Below are positions 28,783-37,030 of a DNA stretch of 64,000 nt, one piece after another. This DNA is from an uncultured Bacteroidales bacterium (GTDB taxonomy: Bacteria; Bacteroidota; Bacteroidia; Bacteroidales; UBA932), in assembly GCA_934675095.1 (NCBI GenBank), contig CAKUPC010000004.1, positions 1 to 64,000 on the forward strand. Reading direction: 5' to 3'. The position numbers and the translations under genes were made by a program. The notes beneath the pieces were generated by a model. That model did no database searches and was not told the DNA's origin. It worked only from the letters and a program-made list of their open reading frames with translations. The first letter of the stretch is position 1, and each line of letters starts with the position of its first letter.

Positions 28783-30927
28783 ATGGACATGATACAGAAA
28801 TTTTCAAAGACAATTCTTGCGGCGGTTCTCCTCTGCGGCATCACGCTTCCGTCGGCGGCGCAGGTCACCGTAGAGAAGTGCGGAGTGAAGTCTCCGACGT
28901 CGTTCGCCATATTCACAGACAGCCGGACGCTGGCCGAGTGCCGCGACGAGTTCCATGCCTACAAGACCGTTCTTGAGGAAGAGGGACTCGGAACTTACAT
29001 CGTGAGCGCTGACTGGGCCGGTCCCGATGAGGTCAAGGCTGAGATTCTGTCCCTCGCGGCAGGAAAGCCCAAACTGGAGGGAGTGGTTTTCGCCGGGGAC
29101 ATCCCCATTGTGAAAGTCCGTCAGGGACAGCATCTTACGACCGCGTTCAAGATGAACGAGGAGACTTGGCCGATGGCAGAGTCTTCCGTCGCGTCAGACC
29201 GTTTCTACGACGATTTTGACCTCCGCTTCGACTACATCCGCCGCGACACTGTGGATACCGACGTGTTCTACTACCGCCTTTCGGAAGAGGGTGCGCAGCA
29301 TCTGCGACCGGACATCTACTCGGCGAGAATGAAGGTCCCCGGGGTGATGAAGGGAGACAAATATGAGACGATGAGAAAATATCTCCGCAAGGTGGTGAAG
29401 GCCCACAGGGAGAGCAATATTCTCGACGACATCACATATTTCGCGGGACACGGATATAACTCCGACTGCCTTACGATATGGCGTCAGAAGCCCGTGGTTT
29501 TCAGGGAATATTTTCCGTATGCGTTCGACAGGGCGTCGCACGGCCGTTTCCTCAATTTCCGCGAGGACCGTCAGATGAAATGGAATCTTCTCGGCGAAGT
29601 TGCGCGGGAGGACGTGGATCTCTTCGTCTTCAGCGAACACGGGGCGTATGACACACAGTATATCAATGAGACCAAGGTCGCCACGAATCTTGACGAGGAC
29701 ATAGATTTCCTGAAGAGGACGGTCGCCGAGACATACAAATACTACGAGGGCCGTGGATATGGTGAGGATTTTCTCCATGAAGCGGTGGATTCGGCATATC
29801 GTCTTCCGAGAAGCGTAGTCTCCGATTCGGCTCTTGCCGCATACGCGGTTGCGGATTCCGTCGAGTTTGCCGGCGCGAACATATTCCTTGACGACATAAT
29901 GAAGGGGCACAGCAACGCACGGATGATTGTGTTCAATGCCTGCTACAACGGTTCGTTCCATAATCCGGATGGATATGTGGCGGGATGTCATGTATTCGGC
30001 GACGGAGACTGCGTGGTCGCGCAGGGCAACACCGTGAACGTGCTTCAGGACAAGTGGGAAGACAAGCTGATGGGCTATCTCTCAATCGGAGAGAGGGTCG
30101 GGATGTGGCAGAAGGAAGTTCCGTATCTTGAATCACACCTCATCGGTGACCCGACATTCAGGTTCGCGCCGCACGACAAGGTAGAGAAGAAGATGTGCGG
30201 GAAACTGCACCATGACCTCGTGTTCAACGAAGATGTTCCGTCCGTCTGGGAGAAATACACGCATTCCGGCAATTCCCTGCTGCGCTGTGCCGGAATCACG
30301 CACCTCGGCTACATAGACGCGAGGAAAGCCCACGCAAGGGCGGCGGAGATGATGTCAGACCCGTCGTGGACCGTGAGGATTCACGCATTCAATGTTCTCG
30401 CTGCGGATCCGTCTCCGGATTTCGCCGGAATTGTGCGGGCGGGACTGCACGACATCTATGAACTTGTGGCACGCGGTTCAGTGAAAATGGCGGCGGCTCT
30501 TGGAGACACGACTCTCGTGGCCGACGTCAGGGCATTCAGCGAGGCTCATCCTGAGATGGTGAGGGCGTCGGGCTATGCCGCCGAGGATGCCGTCGCGATA
30601 CTCACGAATGCCGGACACTACGGAAAGAGCGTCGTCGGGGCCGCGGACAGGACCAGACCGGCGGGGAGAAGGGTGAACGACATCAGGACATTCAGGAACG
30701 CGAGGAGCGTCTATGCAGTTGACACGTTGCTCGGGATAGCCGGGGACGCATCCGACGACAGCTATGTCCGCACGGTGGCCTGCGAGACACTCGGATGGTA
30801 CGGGCAGTCGGTTTGTCGCGAAAGGATAATCGCGGCGCTTTCGGAAGTGCTTAAAAACGAGACTGATGCGCCCGAAAGCGTGGTCAGGGAGATAAGGAAA
30901 ACGATAAAGAGACTGAGATGGGAGTAG
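28783..30927 (+). CDS. C25 (gingipain-like) family cysteine peptidase, copy 2
   Basis: 714 aa from the ATG at 28783; a GTG at 28735 is an alternative, but the signal peptide MDMIQKFSKTILAAVLLCGI starts cleanly here. It parallels copy 1 throughout: GVVFAGDIPIVKV, SDRFYDDFDLRFD, His286 in FVFSEHGAYD, Cys387 in IVFNACYNGSF, GNTVNVLQDKWEDKLMG and SHLIGDPTFRF. The C-terminal 230 residues are HEAT-like helices. It arose by tandem duplication and has diverged well beyond simple redundancy. Its 3' end overlaps the C1 peptidase start by 10 bp, so translation is coupled. Confidence 0.82.
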   Translation: MDMIQKFSKTILAAVLLCGITLPSAAQVTVEKCGVKSPTSFAIFTDSRTLAECRDEFHAYKTVLEEEGLGTYIVSADWAGPDEVKAEILSLAAGKPKLEGVVFAGDIPIVKVRQGQHLTTAFKMNEETWPMAESSVASDRFYDDFDLRFDYIRRDTVDTDVFYYRLSEEGAQHLRPDIYSARMKVPGVMKGDKYETMRKYLRKVVKAHRESNILDDITYFAGHGYNSDCLTIWRQKPVVFREYFPYAFDRASHGRFLNFREDRQMKWNLLGEVAREDVDLFVFSEHGAYDTQYINETKVATNLDEDIDFLKRTVAETYKYYEGRGYGEDFLHEAVDSAYRLPRSVVSDSALAAYAVADSVEFAGANIFLDDIMKGHSNARMIVFNACYNGSFHNPDGYVAGCHVFGDGDCVVAQGNTVNVLQDKWEDKLMGYLSIGERVGMWQKEVPYLESHLIGDPTFRFAPHDKVEKKMCGKLHHDLVFNEDVPSVWEKYTHSGNSLLRCAGITHLGYIDARKAHARAAEMMSDPSWTVRIHAFNVLAADPSPDFAGIVRAGLHDIYELVARGSVKMAAALGDTTLVADVRAFSEAHPEMVRASGYAAEDAVAILTNAGHYGKSVVGAADRTRPAGRRVNDIRTFRNARSVYAVDTLLGIAGDASDDSYVRTVACETLGWYGQSVCRERIIAALSEVLKNETDAPESVVREIRKTIKRLRWE

Positions 30928-32393
30928 CATATTTACGAAAGTTCTTTGCGGCAGCTTCCATTCTTGCCTGCGCCGCCGGAGGCCTTGACTCGTCGGCACA
31001 GGAGAGTATGCCGTCGGCTGTAGATAACTCAACGTTGAAATATTTTCCTCCGCTGATTGACCAGATCGGGGGCTCTTGCGCACAGGCATCCTACATCGGA
31101 TATATGTTCACCTACGAGATGAACCGTCTGCTCGAGCGGGACGCTTCGGCGAGCAAGGACAATCAGTTCAGCTACCTCTACACGTGGAACTTCATAAACG
31201 GAGGCGAGGACGAGGGCTCGCTCGGAGTGGAGGGTCTCCAGATTGCCTTCGAGGGAGGAATCGCCACGGAGGCGGACTTTCCGTCGCAATATACGAGTTC
31301 GCAGTTCAAGTGGACCAGCGGATATGAGAACTATCTCAAGGCGATTCACCACAGGGTCACGAAGATACGCTTCTTCAATGTGCTGAGCCGCGAGGGAGTG
31401 GATGAGGTCCGCCGCTATCTGTGGAACCGGGGAGAGACGGGCAAGACGGGAGGGATAGTCACTTTCTCGTCACGTTCGAGCGGCTGGACAATCGAGACGA
31501 ATTACTCTGGGCCTTCCGAGACCGGCTACAAGGCGCTGCTCACCAAGCTCGCCCCTGACGGTGCGCACGCGATGACCATAGTCGGCTACGATGACCTCGT
31601 GGAGTTCAACGCGCCGGACGGAACACTCAGCAAGGGAGCATTCATAGTCTGCAACACCTGGGGCACATACTACTACAAGCATGACCGCGGGCGCTTCTAC
31701 CTCCCCTATTGGTTTTGGGAACAGGCGAACCGCGACCTCGGAGCGCTCGGCGCGGACATGGTGGGGACGGACGTGGAGTACCGCGAGCCTCAAGTCGTGT
31801 TCCGGGTGAAGCTGGACTACAGCTCAAGGGACGACCTCGCGTTCAGGATAGGCATCTCCAACAAGGCATCCGACAGCGTTCCTGTCAATGACTACGCCGT
31901 GCCGATTGCGAACTATCAGGGCGGTGACTACCCGATGCAGGGCAACGGCGCGAGTTCCGAGATTGAGTTCGCCTTCGACTTCAGTTCATACGCCGGGAAC
32001 ATCGACGACTCGGCTGAGCCGAAGTTCTTTCTGACGGTCTGCCGCAACAAAAGGGGAAAGGTCTATGGCAGCGGCAAGATGCTTGCCTTTTCAGTCTATG
32101 ACTACCGCAAGAACCGCGAGCACCCGACGGTTTACACCTGCGAGGGCATTGCCGGAAAGGAGATCCAGAGCGGAAACAATGTGTTCAGCATCGAGACCGT
32201 GGCGGCTAAGAAGACTTCATTCTCACCGGTACAGTGGCTCGGAACGGCCGGGCAGCCGGCTGCGGCTCCTCTTGTGCTGAAGACAGCCGACGGGAAATAC
32301 GCCAAGCTCCGGTTCTCCGACTATGACAGGGAGAACGGAACGATAAGACTGAAGTATGTCTATGCTCCCGACGGTAGCTTAAGATTTGAGTGA
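30918..32393 (+). CDS. Papain-like (C1) cysteine peptidase, exported
   Basis: 491 aa with a signal peptide. The papain active site is complete: oxyanion Gln49 and nucleophile Cys54 in LIDQIGGSCAQAS, His217 in DGAHAMTIVGYDD, and Asn246 in IVCNTWGTYY. A C-terminal region from about residue 290 (FRVKLDYSSRDDLAFRIGIS) looks like a beta-rich accessory domain. It overlaps the upstream C25 gene by 10 bp and is followed by the HmuY-like gene one base after its stop. Three peptidases in one operon with an HmuY-like protein suggest stepwise degradation of a protein ligand. Confidence 0.87.
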   Translation: MGVAYLRKFFAAASILACAAGGLDSSAQESMPSAVDNSTLKYFPPLIDQIGGSCAQASYIGYMFTYEMNRLLERDASASKDNQFSYLYTWNFINGGEDEGSLGVEGLQIAFEGGIATEADFPSQYTSSQFKWTSGYENYLKAIHHRVTKIRFFNVLSREGVDEVRRYLWNRGETGKTGGIVTFSSRSSGWTIETNYSGPSETGYKALLTKLAPDGAHAMTIVGYDDLVEFNAPDGTLSKGAFIVCNTWGTYYYKHDRGRFYLPYWFWEQANRDLGALGADMVGTDVEYREPQVVFRVKLDYSSRDDLAFRIGISNKASDSVPVNDYAVPIANYQGGDYPMQGNGASSEIEFAFDFSSYAGNIDDSAEPKFFLTVCRNKRGKVYGSGKMLAFSVYDYRKNREHPTVYTCEGIAGKEIQSGNNVFSIETVAAKKTSFSPVQWLGTAGQPAAAPLVLKTADGKYAKLRFSDYDRENGTIRLKYVYAPDGSLRFE

Positions 32394-32394
32394 T

Positions 32395-32775
32395 ATGAAA
32401 ACATATAAAATAATTTTGTCTTTTTTTATTGTCTGCGGGCTGTGCTGTGGCTGCAACCGCGGCGGCGGGCATGAGCCTGCGGTTGCGGCGGAAGTCACCA
32501 TACATGGCCTTGAAGAGGGGCGGTGGGTCTATTTCTCTGTGAAGGACGGGGCGACCGTCGGCTCAAGTACATTCTTTTCTGAAGAAGAGGACGCGGAATG
32601 GGCGGAACGCACCGACTGGGACTTCGCCATCTGCGGGGACTACCTCAAGACCAACGGCGGAACGTCGGGGAATGGCTCCGGCGGCATACTGAGGGACAGC
32701 GGACACAATTTCCAGACCCTGAAGGAAGCTCCGACAGAGGGCTATCTCACGGACATTATGGGGGTTGTCAAGTAA
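32395..32775 (+). CDS. Small HmuY-like lipoprotein
   Basis: 126 aa from the ATG at 32395, one base after the C1 peptidase stop. A signal peptide with Cys-rich lipobox (CGLCCGCN) precedes GRWVYFSVKDG, TDWDFAICGDYLKTNGG, TSGNGSGGILRD and LKEAPTEGYLTDI, which follow the order of HmuY motifs (W-D-IAF, N-GG-SG, AP-GY). HmuY of Porphyromonas is a haem-binding lipoprotein of about 210 aa that passes haem to a TonB receptor. This protein is much shorter and stops soon after the last motif, so it is a minimal or truncated member. Haem binding is inferred from family, not shown. Confidence 0.7.
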   Translation: MKTYKIILSFFIVCGLCCGCNRGGGHEPAVAAEVTIHGLEEGRWVYFSVKDGATVGSSTFFSEEEDAEWAERTDWDFAICGDYLKTNGGTSGNGSGGILRDSGHNFQTLKEAPTEGYLTDIMGVVK

Positions 32776-32839
32776 GCGCAATGCACGGCATTGCCGACGG
32801 TCGTGGCTGTGAGAAAACATGCGGCGAGGCGAAAAATTC

Positions 32840-32870
32840 TTGCGGCATAGGGATATTTCCGTTACTTTTG
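32840..32870 (+). promoter_or_regulatory. Promoter of the Fur-family gene
   Basis: TTG (32840-32842), 20 bases, then TACTTTTG (32863-32870) fit a Bacteroidetes promoter, giving a leader of about 14 nt before the ATG at 32891. The Fur gene can thus be expressed apart from the peptidase operon. Confidence 0.5.
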
Positions 32871-32890
32871 TGACAAATTAACACCAAGAC

Positions 32891-33307
32891 ATGACATCTC
32901 AGGAAGCGGAACTTCGTCTGGAAAGACGGGAGGTAAAACCCACGGCAAACAGGATTCTCGTGCTAAGGGCGCTTGTCGAGGCCGGAAGGCCGGTGAGCCT
33001 GTCCGACCTTGAGGCACAGATTGCCTCCATGGACAAGTCGAGCGTGTTCAGGACGCTGACGCTGTTTTTAGAGAAAGACATCGTGCATTCGTTCGAGGAC
33101 GGGCGCGGGGTGGTGAACTATGAGCTGTGCCCGGAGGAGGGGCACTGCGACCATCACGACGCGCACATCCACTTCTACTGCGAGCGCTGCCACAGATCCT
33201 ACTGCATGGAGCACATCGACCTTGACTGGGTGAGGGTGCCGGAGGGGTTTGAGCCTCTCGCCTACTCGTTCGTCATCAAGGGAATCTGTCCGGAATGCCG
33301 GAAATGA
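32891..33307 (+). CDS. Fur-family metal-responsive transcriptional regulator
   Basis: 138 aa. A winged helix (PTANRILVLRALVEAG, SSVFRTLTLFLEKDIVH) is followed by a metal-binding half with HCDHHDAHIHFYCERC, SYCMEHID and a C-terminal CPEC, giving two CxxC-type zinc sites as in Fur/Zur/PerR. It lies between a haem/metal acquisition-like operon and a metal-exporting ATPase gene, both on the same strand, and probably regulates one or both. Iron or zinc sensing cannot be separated by eye. Confidence 0.92.
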   Translation: MTSQEAELRLERREVKPTANRILVLRALVEAGRPVSLSDLEAQIASMDKSSVFRTLTLFLEKDIVHSFEDGRGVVNYELCPEEGHCDHHDAHIHFYCERCHRSYCMEHIDLDWVRVPEGFEPLAYSFVIKGICPECRK

Positions 33308-33369
33308 GCGGCGGCCGGATGCCGGAACCAAAGGACACGGGGCGACAGGTTCGCGCCGGCGCGGCAACT

Positions 33370-33403
33370 GCAACCCGGTTGCGCCCTAAAGTCCATACCT
33401 TTG
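33370..33403 (+). promoter_or_regulatory. ATPase promoter with candidate operator
   Basis: TACCTTTG (33396-33403) is a -7 box for the ATPase gene. A perfect interrupted palindrome GCAACC-C-GGTTGC (33370-33382) lies over the expected -33 region, an ideal repressor position. The Fur-family protein encoded just upstream is the obvious candidate ligand; this is inference. Confidence 0.5.
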
Positions 33404-33460
33404 CAGCCGTTGAATGGTCGAAGAGACCTTCAGCGGCTTTCTTCGTGAAAGACCGCACGG

Positions 33461-35362
33461 ATGGAAAACAAGTTGGTGAGATTTGATATGGACAAGAAAA
33501 AACTTTGGAGAATCATCGCGGCGGCCGTGCTGCTTGCCGGGGCGTTCGCGGTGGAAAAGACGATGAGCCTGCCGGTGTGGCAGCTGCTGCTCATCTATCT
33601 GATACCCTACCTCTTAATCGGATATGACGTGATTGCCGAGGCCGTGGAGGGGCTGTTTCACGGCGAACTCTTCAACGAGGACTTCCTCATGTGCATCGCC
33701 ACCGTCGGAGCCCTCTGCATCGGATTCCTTCCGGGAGCGGAGACACAGTTCCCGGAGGCAGTGTTCGTTATGCTGTTCTTTCAGGTAGGCGAGCTCTTCG
33801 AGGACTACGCCGAGGGGCGCAGCAGGGAATCAATCTCACACCTCATGGACATACGCCCCGACACGGCCAATGTGCTTCGCGGAGGTGAGGTTTCGACGGT
33901 GGCGCCCGACACGGTGGCCGTCGGCGAGACCATAGTGGTGAAGCCGGGAGAGAAGATTCCTCTTGACGGAACCGTGCTGGAGGGCAGTTCAAGCCTCAAC
34001 ACGGTGGCGCTCACGGGAGAGAGCCTTCCGCGCGACGTGGCTCCGGGAGATGACGTGGTTTCGGGATGCGTCAACATCTCAGGGCTGCTGAATATCAAAG
34101 TTAACAAGACTTTCGGCGAATCCACGGCGTCGAAGATCATCAATCTCGTTGAGAACGCCGGCGAGAACAAGTCGAAGAGCGAGACCTTCATAGCGAAGTT
34201 CGCCAAGGTATATACCCCGATTGTGGTGACGCTCGCGTTTGTCCTCGCCTTCCTGCCGCCGCTCTTTTCGGGCGATTTTTCCGGAAACTTCCCCGTATGG
34301 CTCCAGCGCGCGCTGACCTTCCTTGTTGTCTCATGCCCGTGCGCCCTCGTGATTTCCGTTCCGCTGACATTCTTCGGAGGCATCGGCGGCGCGTCGAAGA
34401 ACGGCATTCTCGTCAAGGGAGCGAACTACATGGACACCCTCTCGAAGCTCGGCACGGTCGTCTTCGACAAGACCGGAACTCTCACCAAAGGTCAGTTCGA
34501 GGTGAACGCAGTGCATCCCGACGACTTCAGCGAGACACAGCTCCTGCACCTTGCCGCGCACGTCGAGCGCTATTCGACCCATCCGATTGCCATTTCGCTC
34601 AAGAACGCCTATCCGAACGAGCATGACGGCTGCACGGTGGAGGACGTGGAGGAGATTTCAGGACACGGAATCCGTGCGAAGGTGAACGGAGACACGGTCT
34701 GCGTCGGCAACACGAAGATGATGGATTCCATAGGCGCGAAGTGGCATCCGTGCCACAAGGTAGGAACGATAATCCATGTCGCCGTGAACGGGGTCTATGC
34801 CGGGCACATCGTGATTTCGGACATGGTGAAGGACGACTCCGCCGCCGCGATTGCAAACCTGAAGGCGCTCGGAGTGAAGAAGACGGCGATGCTCACGGGC
34901 GACCGCGAGGAGGTAGGCAAGGACGTTGCGACACAACTCGGACTGGACGAATACCACGCGGAACTTCTGCCGGCGGACAAGGTGAACGCAGTAGAGAAGC
35001 TGATTGAGGAAAAGCCAGCCGGCACGACTCTGGCCTTTGTCGGCGACGGAATCAACGACGCCCCGGTGCTTGCCCGCGCGGATGTCGGCATAGCGATGGG
35101 AGGTCTCGGCTCCGATGCCGCCATCGAGGCCGCCGACGTGGTCCTGATGGACGACAAGCCGTCGAAGGTAGCCACTGCCGTCCGCATAGCCCGCCACACC
35201 CTGAAAATCGCCGACGAGAATGTCTGGTTCGCGATTTCAGTCAAGGTAGCGGTCCTGCTCCTCGCCGGTTTCGGTCTAGCCACGATGTGGATGGCAGTCT
35301 TCGCCGACGTCGGAGTCACCGTCCTCGCCGTCCTCAACGCCATGCGGACGCTGCGAAGTTAA
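33461..35362 (+). CDS. P1B-type heavy-metal ATPase (zinc/cadmium/lead exporter type)
   Basis: 633 aa (an ATG at 33488 is an alternative start). Signature motifs: TGES in the actuator domain, CPC in the metal-binding helix (VVSCPCALVISVP), the phosphorylated Asp in VFDKTGTLTKG, an HP motif in STHPIAISLKN, and GDGINDAPVLA. There is no N-terminal HMA domain. It pumps a divalent soft metal out of the cytoplasm. The final 83 bp are repeated in diverged form at 36928-37001, beyond the AlbA_2 gene. The stop codon is two bases from the convergent AlbA_2 gene. Confidence 0.95.
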   Translation: MENKLVRFDMDKKKLWRIIAAAVLLAGAFAVEKTMSLPVWQLLLIYLIPYLLIGYDVIAEAVEGLFHGELFNEDFLMCIATVGALCIGFLPGAETQFPEAVFVMLFFQVGELFEDYAEGRSRESISHLMDIRPDTANVLRGGEVSTVAPDTVAVGETIVVKPGEKIPLDGTVLEGSSSLNTVALTGESLPRDVAPGDDVVSGCVNISGLLNIKVNKTFGESTASKIINLVENAGENKSKSETFIAKFAKVYTPIVVTLAFVLAFLPPLFSGDFSGNFPVWLQRALTFLVVSCPCALVISVPLTFFGGIGGASKNGILVKGANYMDTLSKLGTVVFDKTGTLTKGQFEVNAVHPDDFSETQLLHLAAHVERYSTHPIAISLKNAYPNEHDGCTVEDVEEISGHGIRAKVNGDTVCVGNTKMMDSIGAKWHPCHKVGTIIHVAVNGVYAGHIVISDMVKDDSAAAIANLKALGVKKTAMLTGDREEVGKDVATQLGLDEYHAELLPADKVNAVEKLIEEKPAGTTLAFVGDGINDAPVLARADVGIAMGGLGSDAAIEAADVVLMDDKPSKVATAVRIARHTLKIADENVWFAISVKVAVLLLAGFGLATMWMAVFADVGVTVLAVLNAMRTLRS

Positions 35363-35364
35363 TG

Positions 35365-36810
35365 TTACCTAACCTTCCACATGCCGCCGAAATTGGCACC
35401 GACTCTTTCAATGATTCCCTTTTCTTTCAAGGCGGTCATATGTTTGTGGATGTTCTTTCTTGACAGCGACAGTGCTCCCGCGATTTTGGATATTGAGGTT
35501 GACGGATTGGCGGAAACGATGGAGAGTATCTGCCTTTCCGTTTCAGTAAGGTCGTTCACCCCTCGTTCACCCCTCTCGTTCACCCCTCGTTCACCCCTCT
35601 CGTTCACCCCTCCGGACGCAATGGCGACATAGTCGTTCCTATAGAAAGTCACCTTGAAAGATCCTCCGGACATCTCGAATTCCGGTTTCGGGACACCGGC
35701 GAGTGCGCATTCATCATTCATCAATTCAATGCCGCGGCCCCAAGTCTCAAGGTATTTCCCGTAGTACATGATTTGGGCGATAAGCGGATTCTGGGCGTGT
35801 GAGATATGCGGCTTCATCATATCGTCCAGAGTGAAGCCGGCCGGCAGAGTCCCGAGATTTTCAATCTCAACACGGTCATCATATACTGCTATGCTCACGA
35901 AGCCTGAAGGTGAATCGTACAGTCTGTGAGCAAGAGCGTTCAGAAGACACTCTCTCAAGGCCTTGTATGGTATGGTCAGAGACTCTACCCGCTCCGGCTG
36001 ACCGTCAACAAAAGTCCCCGATATGTTCAGATGCTTAAAAAGGAATGCCATGCCGTCATCGTAGAGGCGGAATATATTTCCTATTGAACGCCTATTGTCC
36101 ATGAACTCCCTCTTGTTCGTGCCTTTAAATCTGGCCAACCGGATATGAAGTTGAATGGGTGCGTAATCCTCCTTGGTAAACAAAGCTACCGCAGCATTCT
36201 TGATGTGTCCGTTCTCGCTCAATTTCATCTTATCAAGGATTTCCGGAATGGACTTGATTCTCATACTTTCCGGAATCCTTCCGGCCTGAATGCCGGAGGC
36301 AACAAGCCGCCTTACGGATTCCTCATCAAGGCAGTCCACACTGGCTTTGGAGTCGATTTCCTCTTCCCATTTCATCTTGCGGGCATCCCTTTGCAGAAGA
36401 AGTTCCTGATACATCGACTGCGGCATCACTGAGGTGGTGCTCTCAATCCTGTAGTACGGCCTTCCATCATACACATACGGGCGGTTTCTGTTTGGCTCGG
36501 TCGGCACATCAATCACGATGACATAGAAGTCAGGCTTCCCGTCCAGTTCAATGTAATTCACATCCAATGATACCGCCGGCTCTATTCTGGACAACTCGCG
36601 GGCAATCTCTCGGCGAGTGTTGTCTGTAACTTGCTGTCCTACTGCCTGTAAAGAACCCGGTGCTATGCCGAACAGGAGCTGTCCTCCGGAGGTGTTGAGA
36701 AATGCGCATACCGTGCGCATCGCTTCCTTCAGTTCACCCGTGGTCTTCTTCAGTTCAAGAGTTCTTGTTTCATCTTTGCGGATAAGCTCCTGTATTTCGG
36801 CAATAGTCAT
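35365..36810 (-). CDS. AlbA_2 (Schlafen-like) ATP-binding domain protein with C-terminal HTH
   Basis: 481 aa from the ATG at 36810; the ATG at 36834 falls in the promoter. The N-terminal AlbA_2 domain has ETRTLELKKTTGELKEAM, AFLNTSGGQLLFGI and RPYYRIESTTSVMPQ. A middle RecG-like region contains LLNALAHRLYDSPSGFVSI and ENLGTLPAGFTLDDMMKPH. An 8-residue tandem repeat (GVNERGER twice, then GVND) links to a winged helix-turn-helix (STSISKIAGALSLSRKNIHK). The family is widespread and mobile; roles as nucleic-acid-binding regulators are proposed. It appears inserted at the 3' end of the ATPase gene. Confidence 0.87.
   Translation of the reverse strand: MTIAEIQELIRKDETRTLELKKTTGELKEAMRTVCAFLNTSGGQLLFGIAPGSLQAVGQQVTDNTRREIARELSRIEPAVSLDVNYIELDGKPDFYVIVIDVPTEPNRNRPYVYDGRPYYRIESTTSVMPQSMYQELLLQRDARKMKWEEEIDSKASVDCLDEESVRRLVASGIQAGRIPESMRIKSIPEILDKMKLSENGHIKNAAVALFTKEDYAPIQLHIRLARFKGTNKREFMDNRRSIGNIFRLYDDGMAFLFKHLNISGTFVDGQPERVESLTIPYKALRECLLNALAHRLYDSPSGFVSIAVYDDRVEIENLGTLPAGFTLDDMMKPHISHAQNPLIAQIMYYGKYLETWGRGIELMNDECALAGVPKPEFEMSGGSFKVTFYRNDYVAIASGGVNERGERGVNERGERGVNDLTETERQILSIVSANPSTSISKIAGALSLSRKNIHKHMTALKEKGIIERVGANFGGMWKVR
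35553..35612 (-). repeat. 24-bp in-frame tandem repeat in the AlbA_2 gene
   Basis: Alternating 11- and 13-base units beginning CGTTCACCCCT make a 24-bp period, coding for GVNERGER repeats. The length keeps the frame, so copy number could vary by slippage without breaking the gene and would change the linker between the RecG-like and HTH parts. Confidence 0.75.
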
Positions 36811-36833
36811 AATCGTTATATTCTTTGTCCCCA

Positions 36834-36841
36834 CAAAGTTA
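36834..36841 (-). promoter_or_regulatory. Promoter -7 box of the AlbA_2 gene
   Basis: TAACTTTG on the minus strand fits TAnnTTTG, with a start near 36828 and an 18-nt leader to the ATG at 36810. Confidence 0.5.
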
Positions 36842-36890
36842 TAAAGATTTGTTCTTGGTGCAACCCCATTATTTCCTACAATTGGGCTCA

Positions 36891-36910
36891 GATTTCCTTG
36901 AGGGAGATGG
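36891..36910 (+). repeat. Left copy of a 20-bp direct repeat flanking the tubulin-like cassette
   Basis: GATTTCCTTGAGGGAGATGG is identical to 44577-44596, 7.7 kb away on the same strand; the bases just before it (ATTGgG-CTCa) are also similar. The pair encloses the ATPase 3'-end copy, the structured RNA and the three-gene cassette. Confidence 0.65.
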
Positions 36911-36927
36911 CGAAGCCGCCGGACGGA

Positions 36928-37002
36928 GCCATGATGTGGATGGCAGTCTTCGCCAACGTCGGAGTCTCAGTCCTCAACGCCATGCGGACGCTGCGAAGTT
37001 AG
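36928..37002 (+). pseudogene. Diverged duplicate of the P1B ATPase 3' end
   Basis: The segment matches 35279-35361 closely, with a 9-bp in-frame deletion, a few substitutions and a TAG instead of TAA stop. It codes for MWMAVFANVGV and NAMRTLRS. Nothing upstream of it resembles the ATPase. A good terminator follows at 37031. It looks like the original or a related ATPase terminus separated from its gene by insertion of the AlbA_2 segment. Confidence 0.75.
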
Positions 37003-37030
37003 AGTGTCTATGCGTCCGTAAAACTAAAAC

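Noticed and set aside
26567-30927. Type IX secretion substrates
   Set aside because: Neither C25 protein ends in the expected beta-sandwich secretion domain; the C-termini are helical.
35553-35612. CRISPR-like short repeats
   Set aside because: In-frame coding repeat of 24 bp inside the AlbA_2 gene, without spacers.
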